This document shows, in pieces, positions 1 through 8,000 of a stretch of 64,000 bases of DNA. Origin of the DNA: an uncultured Bacteroidales bacterium (GTDB lineage: Bacteria > Bacteroidota > Bacteroidia > Bacteroidales > Paludibacteraceae); NCBI GenBank assembly GCA_900316995.1, contig ONEZ01000003.1, forward strand, positions 47,826 through 111,825. Reading direction: 5' to 3'. The notes under the pieces are model-generated. The model made no database searches and had not been told where the DNA came from. It saw nothing but the letters and a program-made list of their open reading frames with translations. The position numbers were made by a program, and so were the translations under genes. Every line of letters starts with the position of its first letter. Position 1 is the first letter of the stretch.

Positions 1-565
1 AGATCTTACCCATAGCAGTACCATCCTCAGCCTCAAACACAACCTTATACCAGTTTGTGAAGCCCTCTTGAACAATAGCCTCAGCTACAGGAGCATCTGG
101 ATTTGCGGGATCATTACCCTCAAATGCACCAAAGAAACAGATGTTCTTGTATGCGCACTCAATAGAAGGAGCCTGGAATGCAAGAGTGTACTTGCCAGCT
201 GTACCCTGTACATTAGGAAGTTCTGTAGGAGTTGGAGGGGTAGCGGTTACAGTAACAGTACATGTAAGCTCCTTGCCGTTATTAGCCGCCTTTACTGTTG
301 TGGTACCCTCTTTCATAGCCTTAACAGAGCAGGTTGCGCCATTAGGGGTAATCTCTGCAATGGTATTATCTGCAATAGTCCATGTAACATCACCTGTTGC
401 GTTAGAAGCGGTGATAGTACCAATTCCATTAACAGAAAGACTCATTGTAGTTGGAGTGATTGTAAAATCAGCGGTAGGAGCAGGCTGTGGGTTTTCTTTC
501 TTACAAGAAACACCAGCTACTACCAAGCCCAAAAGAAGGGCAAATGAAACTAACTTGTTTTTCAT
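1..565 (-). CDS. Ig-like domain lipoprotein, partial (C-terminus beyond window)
   Basis: The reading frame is open from an ATG at 563-565 to the left edge, so about 188 N-terminal residues are visible. It begins with a lipoprotein signal peptide ending GVSCKKE, so the Cys near residue 21 is the likely lipid anchor. Residues of roughly 32-108 resemble a bacterial Ig-like (Big_2) domain: a TLSVNG-type opening, then TWTIADNTIAEI and a GTTTVKA strand. After a Pro/Thr-rich linker a second domain starts (GKYTLAFQAP, ICFFGAFEG) that could bind carbohydrate; this is inference. It lies downstream of the SusC/SusD pair, where SusE/SusF-type surface glycan-binding lipoproteins usually sit. A promoter-like site precedes it, so it may also be transcribed alone. 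Confidence 0.85.
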   Translation of the reverse strand, partial: MKNKLVSFALLLGLVVAGVSCKKENPQPAPTADFTITPTTMSLSVNGIGTITASNATGDVTWTIADNTIAEITPNGATCSVKAMKEGTTTVKAANNGKELTCTVTVTATPPTPTELPNVQGTAGKYTLAFQAPSIECAYKNICFFGAFEGNDPANPDAPVAEAIVQEGFTNWYKVVFEAEDGTAMGKI

Positions 566-626
566 TTCTTTAAATTTTTAGGTTAATAAATAGTTGAAAA
601 AAAAAATCGTTTAATTTTAGACCTTG

Positions 627-656
627 TAAAGGTACAAAAGTTTTTTGTAATTACAA
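627..656 (-). promoter_or_regulatory. Promoter-like site before the first lipoprotein gene
   Basis: On the minus strand a TTG (656-654) is followed after 19 nt by TACCTTTA (634-627). This is one base off the Bacteroidetes -7 consensus TAnnTTTG. It lies about 60 bp upstream of the ATG at 565. It would allow transcription of the terminal lipoprotein gene separately from the SusC operon. Confidence 0.4.
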
Positions 657-663
657 AATTAAG

Positions 664-2004
664 TTATTTTTTTGGCACTGCCTTCATCTGAGCCTTAACC
701 TCTTTGTTCTTTGTTTCAGCCTCCTTGGTTGTTATGGAAGTCTCAAGATCAGAAAGACCTGTGTTATAGTAACCAGTAAGTGTAGCCCAGTTTTCAGCTG
801 TGTAATCAGATTCATTGTACTTCTGGTATGCCTTGGTAAGGTCATTCTTATAGAGGTCAACAACACTCTTACTTACTATAGTTGAATACAGAGCCTTATT
901 GTTTGTGATAGCAGCATCCACCTGCTTAATGGTCTGAGCGGCATCAAAAGCGGCTTTGGCATCAGTGTCAAGCTCGCCAATTTTGGCCCAAGCGGCAGGA
1001 TAAAAGTTATTCTCATCGTATGGAGCAGAGAGGTTAGAATGGCAGATATTTAGGCCAGAAACTCTTGCAGCCTTTACAAACTCTGTCTCAAGAGCAGCGC
1101 GGTCATTAGAAAGCACCTCCTCTATATCCTTAATAATTTTAGATGTGGCCACTGTCTGCTTGCCAGCATTCACTATATTATTTACCGCAGTTTTATCAAC
1201 AGCCTCGTAAGTAATGTCATTTACAAGGTCAAGTGCCTCCTTGCTGTATGAAGCCGGATTAGCTGCATTGTCAAGGTATACCACGCCAGAAGCACGGTAG
1301 GCTGCTACAGTCTCATCAACAGTAGCCGCATTATTGTCTGCTGTGTAAATTGCAGCATACTCGTAAGGAGTGGTGGCATACACACGCACGTTGCTTGAAT
1401 TAACATAGTACTCTCCTTTATTGTCATAACGCTCCGGGAGAAATGTTTTAAGTAACTCGTCATTCGCTTTTTCACCCTGAACATCCACAAGAGCACAGTT
1501 CTTGGTGCCGAAACCATAGAATGTGTAGTCACTATTTTTGAAGTCATTGGGTTTGTCAAACACTACAATGTAGTTATCACCTCTACGCACAATCGAATCA
1601 CCATCTTGCTCTCTGTCTGCAATAACCTCCTCCATTGTAGCACCAATTAAAGGTTCGGCAAAAAGCATTGATCTACCAAGCACAGCAACCTCACAATACA
1701 CAAATTTACCGTCTTGGAAGCTACCTGTAATAAGTGCGATACCAACTTTCATTGCTGTCACCAAACCATTAGCATCAACTGCGGCAACGTAAGGATCAGA
1801 AGTGGACCATGTAACCCCTGAGACCTCTGTACCCTCAGAGCTTTTAACGCCGTAACATTCAACCTTAACCTGAACAGTCTCCCCAACGTATAAAGCCTCA
1901 TATCTAGGTTCGGTTGAGTAGGCTGATGTCTCCTGCTTTTTGCAGGAGAACATAGCCAATGTAGCCAACAGGCATACGCCTAATTTCAAAATATTTGATT
2001 TCAT
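664..2004 (-). CDS. Ig-like domain lipoprotein of SusC/SusD locus
   Basis: This 446-residue protein has a lipoprotein signal peptide (LATLAMFSCKKQ; lipid Cys near residue 21). Residues of about 33-110 look like a Big_2 Ig-like domain (GETVQVKV, VTWSTSDPYVAAVD, GLVTAMKVG). The remainder is mostly predicted helix, with many Ala, Lys and Glu and a basic C-terminus, and is not a family I recognise. It starts 28 bp after the SusD-like gene and has no promoter in between, so it should be co-transcribed. By position it replaces SusE/SusF, and a role as an outer-surface accessory protein that binds glycan or supports the SusCD complex is inferred from context only. Confidence 0.8.
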   Translation of the reverse strand: MKSNILKLGVCLLATLAMFSCKKQETSAYSTEPRYEALYVGETVQVKVECYGVKSSEGTEVSGVTWSTSDPYVAAVDANGLVTAMKVGIALITGSFQDGKFVYCEVAVLGRSMLFAEPLIGATMEEVIADREQDGDSIVRRGDNYIVVFDKPNDFKNSDYTFYGFGTKNCALVDVQGEKANDELLKTFLPERYDNKGEYYVNSSNVRVYATTPYEYAAIYTADNNAATVDETVAAYRASGVVYLDNAANPASYSKEALDLVNDITYEAVDKTAVNNIVNAGKQTVATSKIIKDIEEVLSNDRAALETEFVKAARVSGLNICHSNLSAPYDENNFYPAAWAKIGELDTDAKAAFDAAQTIKQVDAAITNNKALYSTIVSKSVVDLYKNDLTKAYQKYNESDYTAENWATLTGYYNTGLSDLETSITTKEAETKNKEVKAQMKAVPKK

Positions 2005-2032
2005 ATATAATCTGTTTTTTAGTTTTTAACTA

Positions 2033-3685
2033 TTAATAGCCCTCGTTCTGCGCCCAAGGAATTTGGTCATTTGCATGAATCTCAAGCAACTTTTTAGGTA
2101 TTGGGAACCACTTTCTGAAAGGCTCTACACCTGGCTCCTTGAAATCCCAGAAATAACCGTTACCTGTGTATTTGTCAAAACGGATAAGGTCACGACGACG
2201 AACATTCTCCCATGCAAACTCACGGCCGCGCTCATCAAGAATTTCATTAAGAGTGAGTGATGTGTAAGGCTCAAGCCCTGCACGCTCTCTAATGCGCTGG
2301 AAATCAGCCATACCAAGAACAGTACTTACGTCACCACCTCCACGTAGGCAAGCCTCAGCTTTCATATAGAGCACGTCAGCATAGCGGAAGAGTACAAAGT
2401 CATTCTCACTGTATTTATTAACGGTGGAGTTAATTTCAGTCTCATACTTGAAGCAACGAGCGCCATCATTCCAAGTGGCATTCTTGGCACCACCTTTAAA
2501 GCCGTTTACAATGATAACCTCTGTACCGTTTTCATCTTTCACAATATTACCGTTGGCATCTTTTACAGGGCCAAGGAACCAGCCATATTTTTTATCCTTG
2601 TTCTGGAAGTCAATATCAGTACCAGCATTTTCAGGACATGGTCCACGGCGGTCACCATCCTTATAGAGGCTCAAGAATGCAGCAGAGGCGGCAAAACCGT
2701 TCCAAGGCTTCTCAAGCAGACCATAAAGTGTGATAAACGCATAGTGCTGAGTAAGCAGATTGATACGGAGTTTGTTACACATCTTACCAGCTACGTCCTG
2801 ATAGTCAAATGAAGCGTTACCGTTCTCAACTATTACAAAGATGTTTTCCTCACTATTCTCATTGTAAACAAGGAAGTTGTTAAAGAAGTTATCCTCAATA
2901 GTGTAAGCACCTGAGTTAATAATAGCATCACAATACTGCACGCACTTGGCGTATGGATCAGCCACATCTGTAACATCGTATGATTGTGCATTCAGATAGA
3001 GGCGGGCAAGCAATGCATAGCCCAAACCCTGTGTGGCACGTCCGTAGTTCTGAGCCTTTGAAGGCTCTGTAGCTGTAGGTAGGTTTGGCGTGTGCTTTTC
3101 AAGACAATCAACCAACTTATGCCATACTTCAACCTTATTAATCAACGGGAACTGCGCTGTCTCGCTCTCTGGGAACTCCTCAGTGTAAGGAATGTTACCA
3201 AAGAGGTCAAACATTGTGTAGTAGTAGTAGCTACGAAGTACACAAAGCTCTGCTACAAAACGGGCATACATCTTAGCGTCAACTACATCCTGATATGCTG
3301 AAATCTGCTTCAGAATCTTGTTACACAGAGTGGCACCTGATACATTTCTCTCCCAAACAAGCTCAAACGCAGCTCCATCTGCATCCCACTTCATAGTATT
3401 TAAAGCGACCCAGTAACCGTTATCATCCCAGTGGTTACCTGGCTGACGAACCGGGCAGCGAGCCTCGTCAGATGTAAGGGTGTTAAGACCCCAGTATCCC
3501 CAGTGGTCATGTAACCACTTCATTTCAGCGTAGGCCTGACCTACAAGAAGAGCCATATTATCAGGATCTTGAAGAAGCTCCTCTGATGTTGGGTTTCCGT
3601 ATGCCTTTTCCTCCAAGAAATCCTTGCAAGAGGTAAGAGACAGACCCATGGCAAATGCCAATGTATATATTAAAAACTTTTTCAT
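2033..3685 (-). CDS. SusD/RagB-family outer-membrane lipoprotein
   Basis: This is the surface glycan-binding lid that works with the SusC-like channel. It has 550 residues, the usual length for the family. It has a lipoprotein signal (GLSLTSCKDFLEE; lipid Cys near residue 20) and the family's N-terminal pattern LEEKAYGNPTSEELL. The middle is Tyr- and Trp-rich with TPR-like helices (LRSYYYYTMFDLFGNIPY). The C-terminus carries the typical ILDERGREFAWENVRRRDLIRF and a final FRKWFPIPKKLLE. It begins 18 bp after the SusC-like gene, which makes co-transcription very likely. With the two GH13 enzymes nearby the ligand is probably starch or maltodextrin, which is inference from neighbours. Confidence 0.95.
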   Translation of the reverse strand: MKKFLIYTLAFAMGLSLTSCKDFLEEKAYGNPTSEELLQDPDNMALLVGQAYAEMKWLHDHWGYWGLNTLTSDEARCPVRQPGNHWDDNGYWVALNTMKWDADGAAFELVWERNVSGATLCNKILKQISAYQDVVDAKMYARFVAELCVLRSYYYYTMFDLFGNIPYTEEFPESETAQFPLINKVEVWHKLVDCLEKHTPNLPTATEPSKAQNYGRATQGLGYALLARLYLNAQSYDVTDVADPYAKCVQYCDAIINSGAYTIEDNFFNNFLVYNENSEENIFVIVENGNASFDYQDVAGKMCNKLRINLLTQHYAFITLYGLLEKPWNGFAASAAFLSLYKDGDRRGPCPENAGTDIDFQNKDKKYGWFLGPVKDANGNIVKDENGTEVIIVNGFKGGAKNATWNDGARCFKYETEINSTVNKYSENDFVLFRYADVLYMKAEACLRGGGDVSTVLGMADFQRIRERAGLEPYTSLTLNEILDERGREFAWENVRRRDLIRFDKYTGNGYFWDFKEPGVEPFRKWFPIPKKLLEIHANDQIPWAQNEGY

Positions 3686-3703
3686 ATCTTATCTCCTTTC
3701 AAA

Positions 3704-6670
3704 TTAGAATGTCATGTTAAGTCCGAGCATATAGCTGCTAACTCTTGGATAGAAACTTACGTATTGTATACCAGCACTACTAATAGATGAAACGTCAACC
3801 TCAGGATCCAAACCAGAATAGCTGGTAATTGTGAAGAGATTCTGAGCCGTAAAGTACACTCTCATGTGCTGAATATACTTGTTAGCCTTTAGAGGTACGT
3901 TACATCCAAGTGTAATGTTATCACACTTGAGGTAAGAACCGTCCTCAAGCCAGTAATCAGACATCTTACTGTCACGATATGCACCGTTACCATTTGCAAT
4001 AGCATCCGTGGTCTTCTTGTAAACTTGATTAGCCTGTATGCCATCAGTACCTGGAGTGAATGCCAAACGCGTTACGTTAAGAATCTTGTTACCAACCATA
4101 CCACGGAAGAATATAGTAAGGTCAAACCATTTATACTTAATAGTATTGTTCCAACCGTATGAGAAGAGAGGCTGAGCCTTGCCAATGATGGTTTTATCTG
4201 CGTCTGTAATCTGACCGTCACCGTCAAGGTCTTGATAAACGAGTTTGTGGTCAACAACCTCTTTAACCTTGAAGCCATAGAACACACCTATATTCTCACC
4301 TTCACGTATAATCTGAGTCTTCAAGTCGTTCATACCATTACCACCTACGTATCCAGAAGAAACCTCAGTGTAGTTAAGACCTTTGGACGGATCTGAGAGT
4401 GATACAATCTTACTATTATCAAAGGCCATTGTCCATGTAGATGTCCACTGCCAGTTCTTTGTTTTTACAGGAACACCTGTAAGAGCAAGTTCTATACCTT
4501 TTGCAGTAATTTCACCTGCATTGGCAAGAAGTTCATTGTACTGATATGGAGGAACAGGAACTGAATATTTGTAAAGAAGATCCTTAGTGTTACGCATATA
4601 GAGGTCTAAGCTACCATACAAGCGTCTGTTCAGGAATGCGAAGTCAACACCAAGGTTGTACTCGAACTTGCGCTCCCAACGAAGATCTGGGTTGGCATTC
4701 TGAGTGACGGTGTAGGATCTACGCCATGCTCCATTGTACCAAAATGTACCGCCTGGAGCAAGGAGCTCTTTAGAAGCAAGATCTTTTCCCACATTATTAC
4801 CTGTGATACCGAAGCCAAAACGAAGTTTAAGGTCATCAACGTTTTTAGCATTTTTCAAGAAATCCTCACCGCTAATACGCCAACCTACAGATGCTGCAGG
4901 GAACCAGCCCCAGCGGTTGTTCTTACCAAAGCGGGAAGAACCCTCAGCACGGATTGAAACAGAAGCGAGGTATTTCTCTTTGTAGTTATAGTTTGCACGG
5001 GCAAATGCAGAAGCAAGAGCATTAAAGTACCTATGTGATTCAATATTCATCTTCTCTTTGCTAGCGTCTCCATCCTGCATTCTATAGTACATAATGTCGT
5101 CAGTTGGGAAACCAGAATTTTCCATTTTGGAGTCATCAGAAGAGAACTGCTGATATGAGAAACCACCTACAAGAGCAAGACTGTGATCACCCCATTGCTT
5201 AGAGTAGTCAACTGTACCCTCAAAAAGAAGGTTCATGTTACGATTCTGAGAACGTATGGCTTTGCCAGCATCATCAGGAGAAACTGTGTACTTCAAACTG
5301 TTGTACTTGTAGTTATAATTATCGCCCTCTTCCATAGCGGCAAAAGCGTTAATTTTAAGACCTGGCACAGGAAGAATGTTTACTGTGGCGCGTACAGATC
5401 CACGGAAGAAGTTTCCGTCACCATACTCCGAATTGAGAACATACGGTTCTATTGGATTATTGAATCCTGAAGCCTCCACATAGTAGAAACCTGACAATGT
5501 AGACTTGTCATATACAGGATATGTAGGGTTAAGAGTAGCACACATATCATACTGTGCCCAATCCTTATCATTTCTGTAGTGCATGTAAGAGAAGTCATAC
5601 TGCAAATCCAACCAGCCGTTAAACGCCTTCTGGTTAGCAGAGAACTTGGCATTAATCTCATTACGCTTGTTTGTGATACCTTCTGCATACTTATAGTTTA
5701 CAGATGCACGGTAGCTGAACTTCTTGGTGGCACCGCTTATAGCGAAGTTGTGGTTTGTAGTAACAGGAACCTCACGTGATATCATGGCTGCATAATCATT
5801 GTAACTGCCATGACTCAAGCCTGTAAACTTACCGTTCGTCCAATCACTCATGGTAGCGTACTCTTTAACTGTTGTCATACCATTGCTACCAGTCTGGTGT
5901 GCCATAGACACATAACCCGAATATTCAAATGTAGTGGTACCACAGTCAGTGCTCTCAGAAGACGAGCCGCGCTTAGTAGTGATAAGAATAACACCATTTG
6001 TACCTCGTGTACCGTAGATAGCGGCAGAAGAACCGTCCTTAAGAACGTCCATAGAGGCGATATCGTCGGTTGAAAGGTTATCAATATTAGATACAGGAAC
6101 ACCGTCCACAATATACAGAGGTGATGAGCCTGAACCCGCATCAAGTGTTGACGTACCACGAATCTGCACGTTCAAGCCTGTGTTAGTTGGGTCACCACCA
6201 GAGGTGTTTGTAATGGTAAGACCGGCAACCTTACCTTGGATAAGGCCTACAGGGCTAGCCTTTACACCAGCATTAAAGTTCTCTGATTTAACACTTGCAA
6301 CAGAAGATGTGATCTCCTTTGCCTTTTGAGAACCGTAACCCACAGCCACAACCTCTTCAAGCAAAGAGGTGGACTCTTTCAAAACAACATTCACTGAACT
6401 TTTCCCTGCAACGCTCACTGTCTGATCCTCATAACCTGTGTAGGAGATGATGAGTTTTGAGTTAGCGGGAACTGAAATCTCATAATTACCATCAAAGTCA
6501 GTAATGGTACCAACCGACTTATCACTCTCAAGCGTAATATACGCTCCAATAACAGGTTCTCCAGTTTCATCGGTAACGTTACCCGTGATGGTTACTTGCG
6601 CATACGCACCAACCGCTGAAAGTAACGATACTAAAGAAAGCAGTAAAATCTTTAGTAGTGATTTTTTCAT
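3704..6670 (-). CDS. SusC/RagA-family TonB-dependent outer-membrane receptor
   Basis: This 988-residue protein is a TonB-driven channel that imports oligosaccharides across the outer membrane. A signal peptide ends at GAYAQ. Next comes a carboxypeptidase-regulatory-like domain (residues about 26-100; VTITGNVTDETGEPVIGA). The SusC-type junction LEEVVAVGYGSQKAKEIT follows, then the plug with the RGTSTLDAGSGSSPLYIVDG stretch and GTRGTNGVILITTK. The remainder is the 22-strand barrel, ending in a short aromatic C-terminal strand (SYMLGLNMTF). It is the first gene of the minus-strand operon, behind a good promoter and divergent from the LacI-family regulator. The barrel alone does not reveal the substrate; the neighbouring amylases point to alpha-glucans. 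Confidence 0.96.
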   Translation of the reverse strand: MKKSLLKILLLSLVSLLSAVGAYAQVTITGNVTDETGEPVIGAYITLESDKSVGTITDFDGNYEISVPANSKLIISYTGYEDQTVSVAGKSSVNVVLKESTSLLEEVVAVGYGSQKAKEITSSVASVKSENFNAGVKASPVGLIQGKVAGLTITNTSGGDPTNTGLNVQIRGTSTLDAGSGSSPLYIVDGVPVSNIDNLSTDDIASMDVLKDGSSAAIYGTRGTNGVILITTKRGSSSESTDCGTTTFEYSGYVSMAHQTGSNGMTTVKEYATMSDWTNGKFTGLSHGSYNDYAAMISREVPVTTNHNFAISGATKKFSYRASVNYKYAEGITNKRNEINAKFSANQKAFNGWLDLQYDFSYMHYRNDKDWAQYDMCATLNPTYPVYDKSTLSGFYYVEASGFNNPIEPYVLNSEYGDGNFFRGSVRATVNILPVPGLKINAFAAMEEGDNYNYKYNSLKYTVSPDDAGKAIRSQNRNMNLLFEGTVDYSKQWGDHSLALVGGFSYQQFSSDDSKMENSGFPTDDIMYYRMQDGDASKEKMNIESHRYFNALASAFARANYNYKEKYLASVSIRAEGSSRFGKNNRWGWFPAASVGWRISGEDFLKNAKNVDDLKLRFGFGITGNNVGKDLASKELLAPGGTFWYNGAWRRSYTVTQNANPDLRWERKFEYNLGVDFAFLNRRLYGSLDLYMRNTKDLLYKYSVPVPPYQYNELLANAGEITAKGIELALTGVPVKTKNWQWTSTWTMAFDNSKIVSLSDPSKGLNYTEVSSGYVGGNGMNDLKTQIIREGENIGVFYGFKVKEVVDHKLVYQDLDGDGQITDADKTIIGKAQPLFSYGWNNTIKYKWFDLTIFFRGMVGNKILNVTRLAFTPGTDGIQANQVYKKTTDAIANGNGAYRDSKMSDYWLEDGSYLKCDNITLGCNVPLKANKYIQHMRVYFTAQNLFTITSYSGLDPEVDVSSISSAGIQYVSFYPRVSSYMLGLNMTF

Positions 6671-6711
6671 TAAATTAGTTTTTTAAGGTTAATAAATAGG
6701 TTTTGTCTAAC

Positions 6712-6787
6712 AAATACGTTCACAAATATACTGCTCTTTTTATTCTAAAACAATTTTTTCCCCTCTTTTTTCATTCTCAAACGTATT
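6712..6787. promoter_or_regulatory. Inverted pair of possible LacI-type operator sites
   Basis: AAATACGTT at 6712-6720 and its exact reverse complement AACGTATTT at 6779-6787 flank the susC-side promoter. Each has a central CG, as LacI-family operators usually do. One lies at the expected transcription start, the other about 26 bp upstream of the -33 element. A role as operators for the divergent LacI-family protein is inferred. Confidence 0.35.
6723..6753 (-). promoter_or_regulatory. Promoter of the SusC/SusD operon
   Basis: On the minus strand TTG (6753-6751) and TATATTTG (6730-6723) are separated by 20 nt. This matches the Bacteroidetes -33/-7 pattern exactly. The leader to the ATG at 6670 would be about 45-50 nt. 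Confidence 0.6.
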
Positions 6788-6862
6788 TTTTAGATATTTT
6801 AGCAACTAACAGTTAAAAAAATTAACAACCTCACAAACCATTTCATATTTTTTTCGCAAATG

Positions 6863-6893
6863 TTGCAGAAAAGTTTTTTTTTCTATAAATTTG
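6863..6893 (+). promoter_or_regulatory. Promoter of the LacI-family regulator gene
   Basis: TTG (6863-6865) and TAAATTTG (6886-6893) are 20 nt apart, the same spacing as the divergent SusC promoter. The ATG follows 24 nt after the -7 element, so the leader is short. Confidence 0.55.
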
Positions 6894-6917
6894 CAAACTT
6901 GAAGTAAAATAAATGCT

Positions 6918-7925
6918 ATGAGACCACAGATTACAATTAAAGACATTGCCAAAGCACTTGGCATATCACCATCAACCGTATCACGTGCGTTACAAGACCA
7001 CCCTGACATTAGTAAGAAGACAAGAGAGACCGTTCAGGCATACGCCAAGGCCAACCACTACAAGCCAAACGCCATTGCTCTGAGCTTGAAAAAACAGCGT
7101 ACCAATATTATAGGTGTAATCGTGCCTGACATGGTTCACAATTTCTTTGCATCGGTGCTGGCCGGCATAGAGGATGCTGCAAGCAAGAAAAAATACACAG
7201 TGCTGCTCTGTCAGTCTTCTGAGCAGTATGAGAAAGAGGTGGAATGCCTTGACACTCTGCTGGCTTCCCATATATCAGGCTTGCTTGTATCCATATCTAA
7301 AAGCACCACCAAGTTTGACCACTTTAAGGAGGCTCTTGAAGATGACCTTCCAATTGTGCTCTTTGACCGTGTGAGCGCCGAGCTTAACACAGACCAGGTG
7401 GTGGCTAATGACTATAGCGGCGCCTACGCTGCCGTAAGCCACCTTTTGGAGACAGGCTGCAAGCGCATTGCTTTCTACGGTTCGCCTGAGCATCTTACCA
7501 TAACCAAGGAACGCAAGCGCGGCTATCAGGATGCGCAGAAAGACCACGGCATTGAGCCAGACAGCGAGCTTATTTTTGAGTGTGACAACCGCGATGCAGC
7601 TATAGAGCTGACTCCCAAGGTTATGCAGCTCAAAAATTGTCCTGACTCATTCTTTACGGTTAATGACAACACCGCATCGGGTGTGATATATGCCATAAAA
7701 CGTGCCGGGCTTAAGATTCCTGAAGACATATCTGTCTGCGGTTTTGGCGACGGTGTAGTGGCACGCACCTCTGACCCTGAGCTTACCACTGTGGAGCAGA
7801 GCGGTTATGAGATTGGCCAAGCCGCCTGCCTTCGCCTTATTGAGAGGATAGAGAACAAGGAGGAACTTCCTTTCACACGCACCGTGATAGAGACAAGACT
7901 TATTAAGAGGAACTCAACGAGATAA
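6918..7925 (+). CDS. LacI-family transcriptional regulator
   Basis: This 335-residue protein has an N-terminal LacI helix-turn-helix (residues about 4-24; IKDIAKALGISPSTVSRAL), the hinge region (HYKPNAIALSLK) and a periplasmic-binding-protein-like sensor domain (IIGVIVPDMVHNFFASVL through DISVCGFGDG and LTTVEQSGYEIG). It should bind an operator and respond to a sugar effector. It is divergent from the SusC operon and directly upstream of two GH13 genes and a sugar transporter, so it is the likely local controller of the locus. The classic starch locus of Bacteroides thetaiotaomicron uses SusR, a membrane-spanning regulator, so this locus uses another class. The effector is not identifiable from sequence. 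Confidence 0.93.
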   Translation: MRPQITIKDIAKALGISPSTVSRALQDHPDISKKTRETVQAYAKANHYKPNAIALSLKKQRTNIIGVIVPDMVHNFFASVLAGIEDAASKKKYTVLLCQSSEQYEKEVECLDTLLASHISGLLVSISKSTTKFDHFKEALEDDLPIVLFDRVSAELNTDQVVANDYSGAYAAVSHLLETGCKRIAFYGSPEHLTITKERKRGYQDAQKDHGIEPDSELIFECDNRDAAIELTPKVMQLKNCPDSFFTVNDNTASGVIYAIKRAGLKIPEDISVCGFGDGVVARTSDPELTTVEQSGYEIGQAACLRLIERIENKEELPFTRTVIETRLIKRNSTR

Positions 7926-7988
7926 CGTCATCCTGAACGAACAATCCCGCAACCTTTATGAGATGCTCAGCTAACGCTCAGCATGACG
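7926..7988. repeat. CGTCATYCTGA palindromic repeat, copy A
   Basis: The 63-bp segment begins CGTCATCCTGA (7926-7936) and ends TCAGCATGACG (7978-7988), an 11-bp terminal inverted repeat with one mismatch. It fills the gap between the LacI-type gene and the GH13 gene. Related copies lie at 13643 and 56721. Confidence 0.6.
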
Positions 7989-8000
7989 ATTCAACATATT

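Noticed and set aside
68-581. Plus-strand frames opposite the first lipoprotein
   Set aside because: They lie antisense to a clear lipoprotein gene and show no signal, domain or coding pattern of their own.
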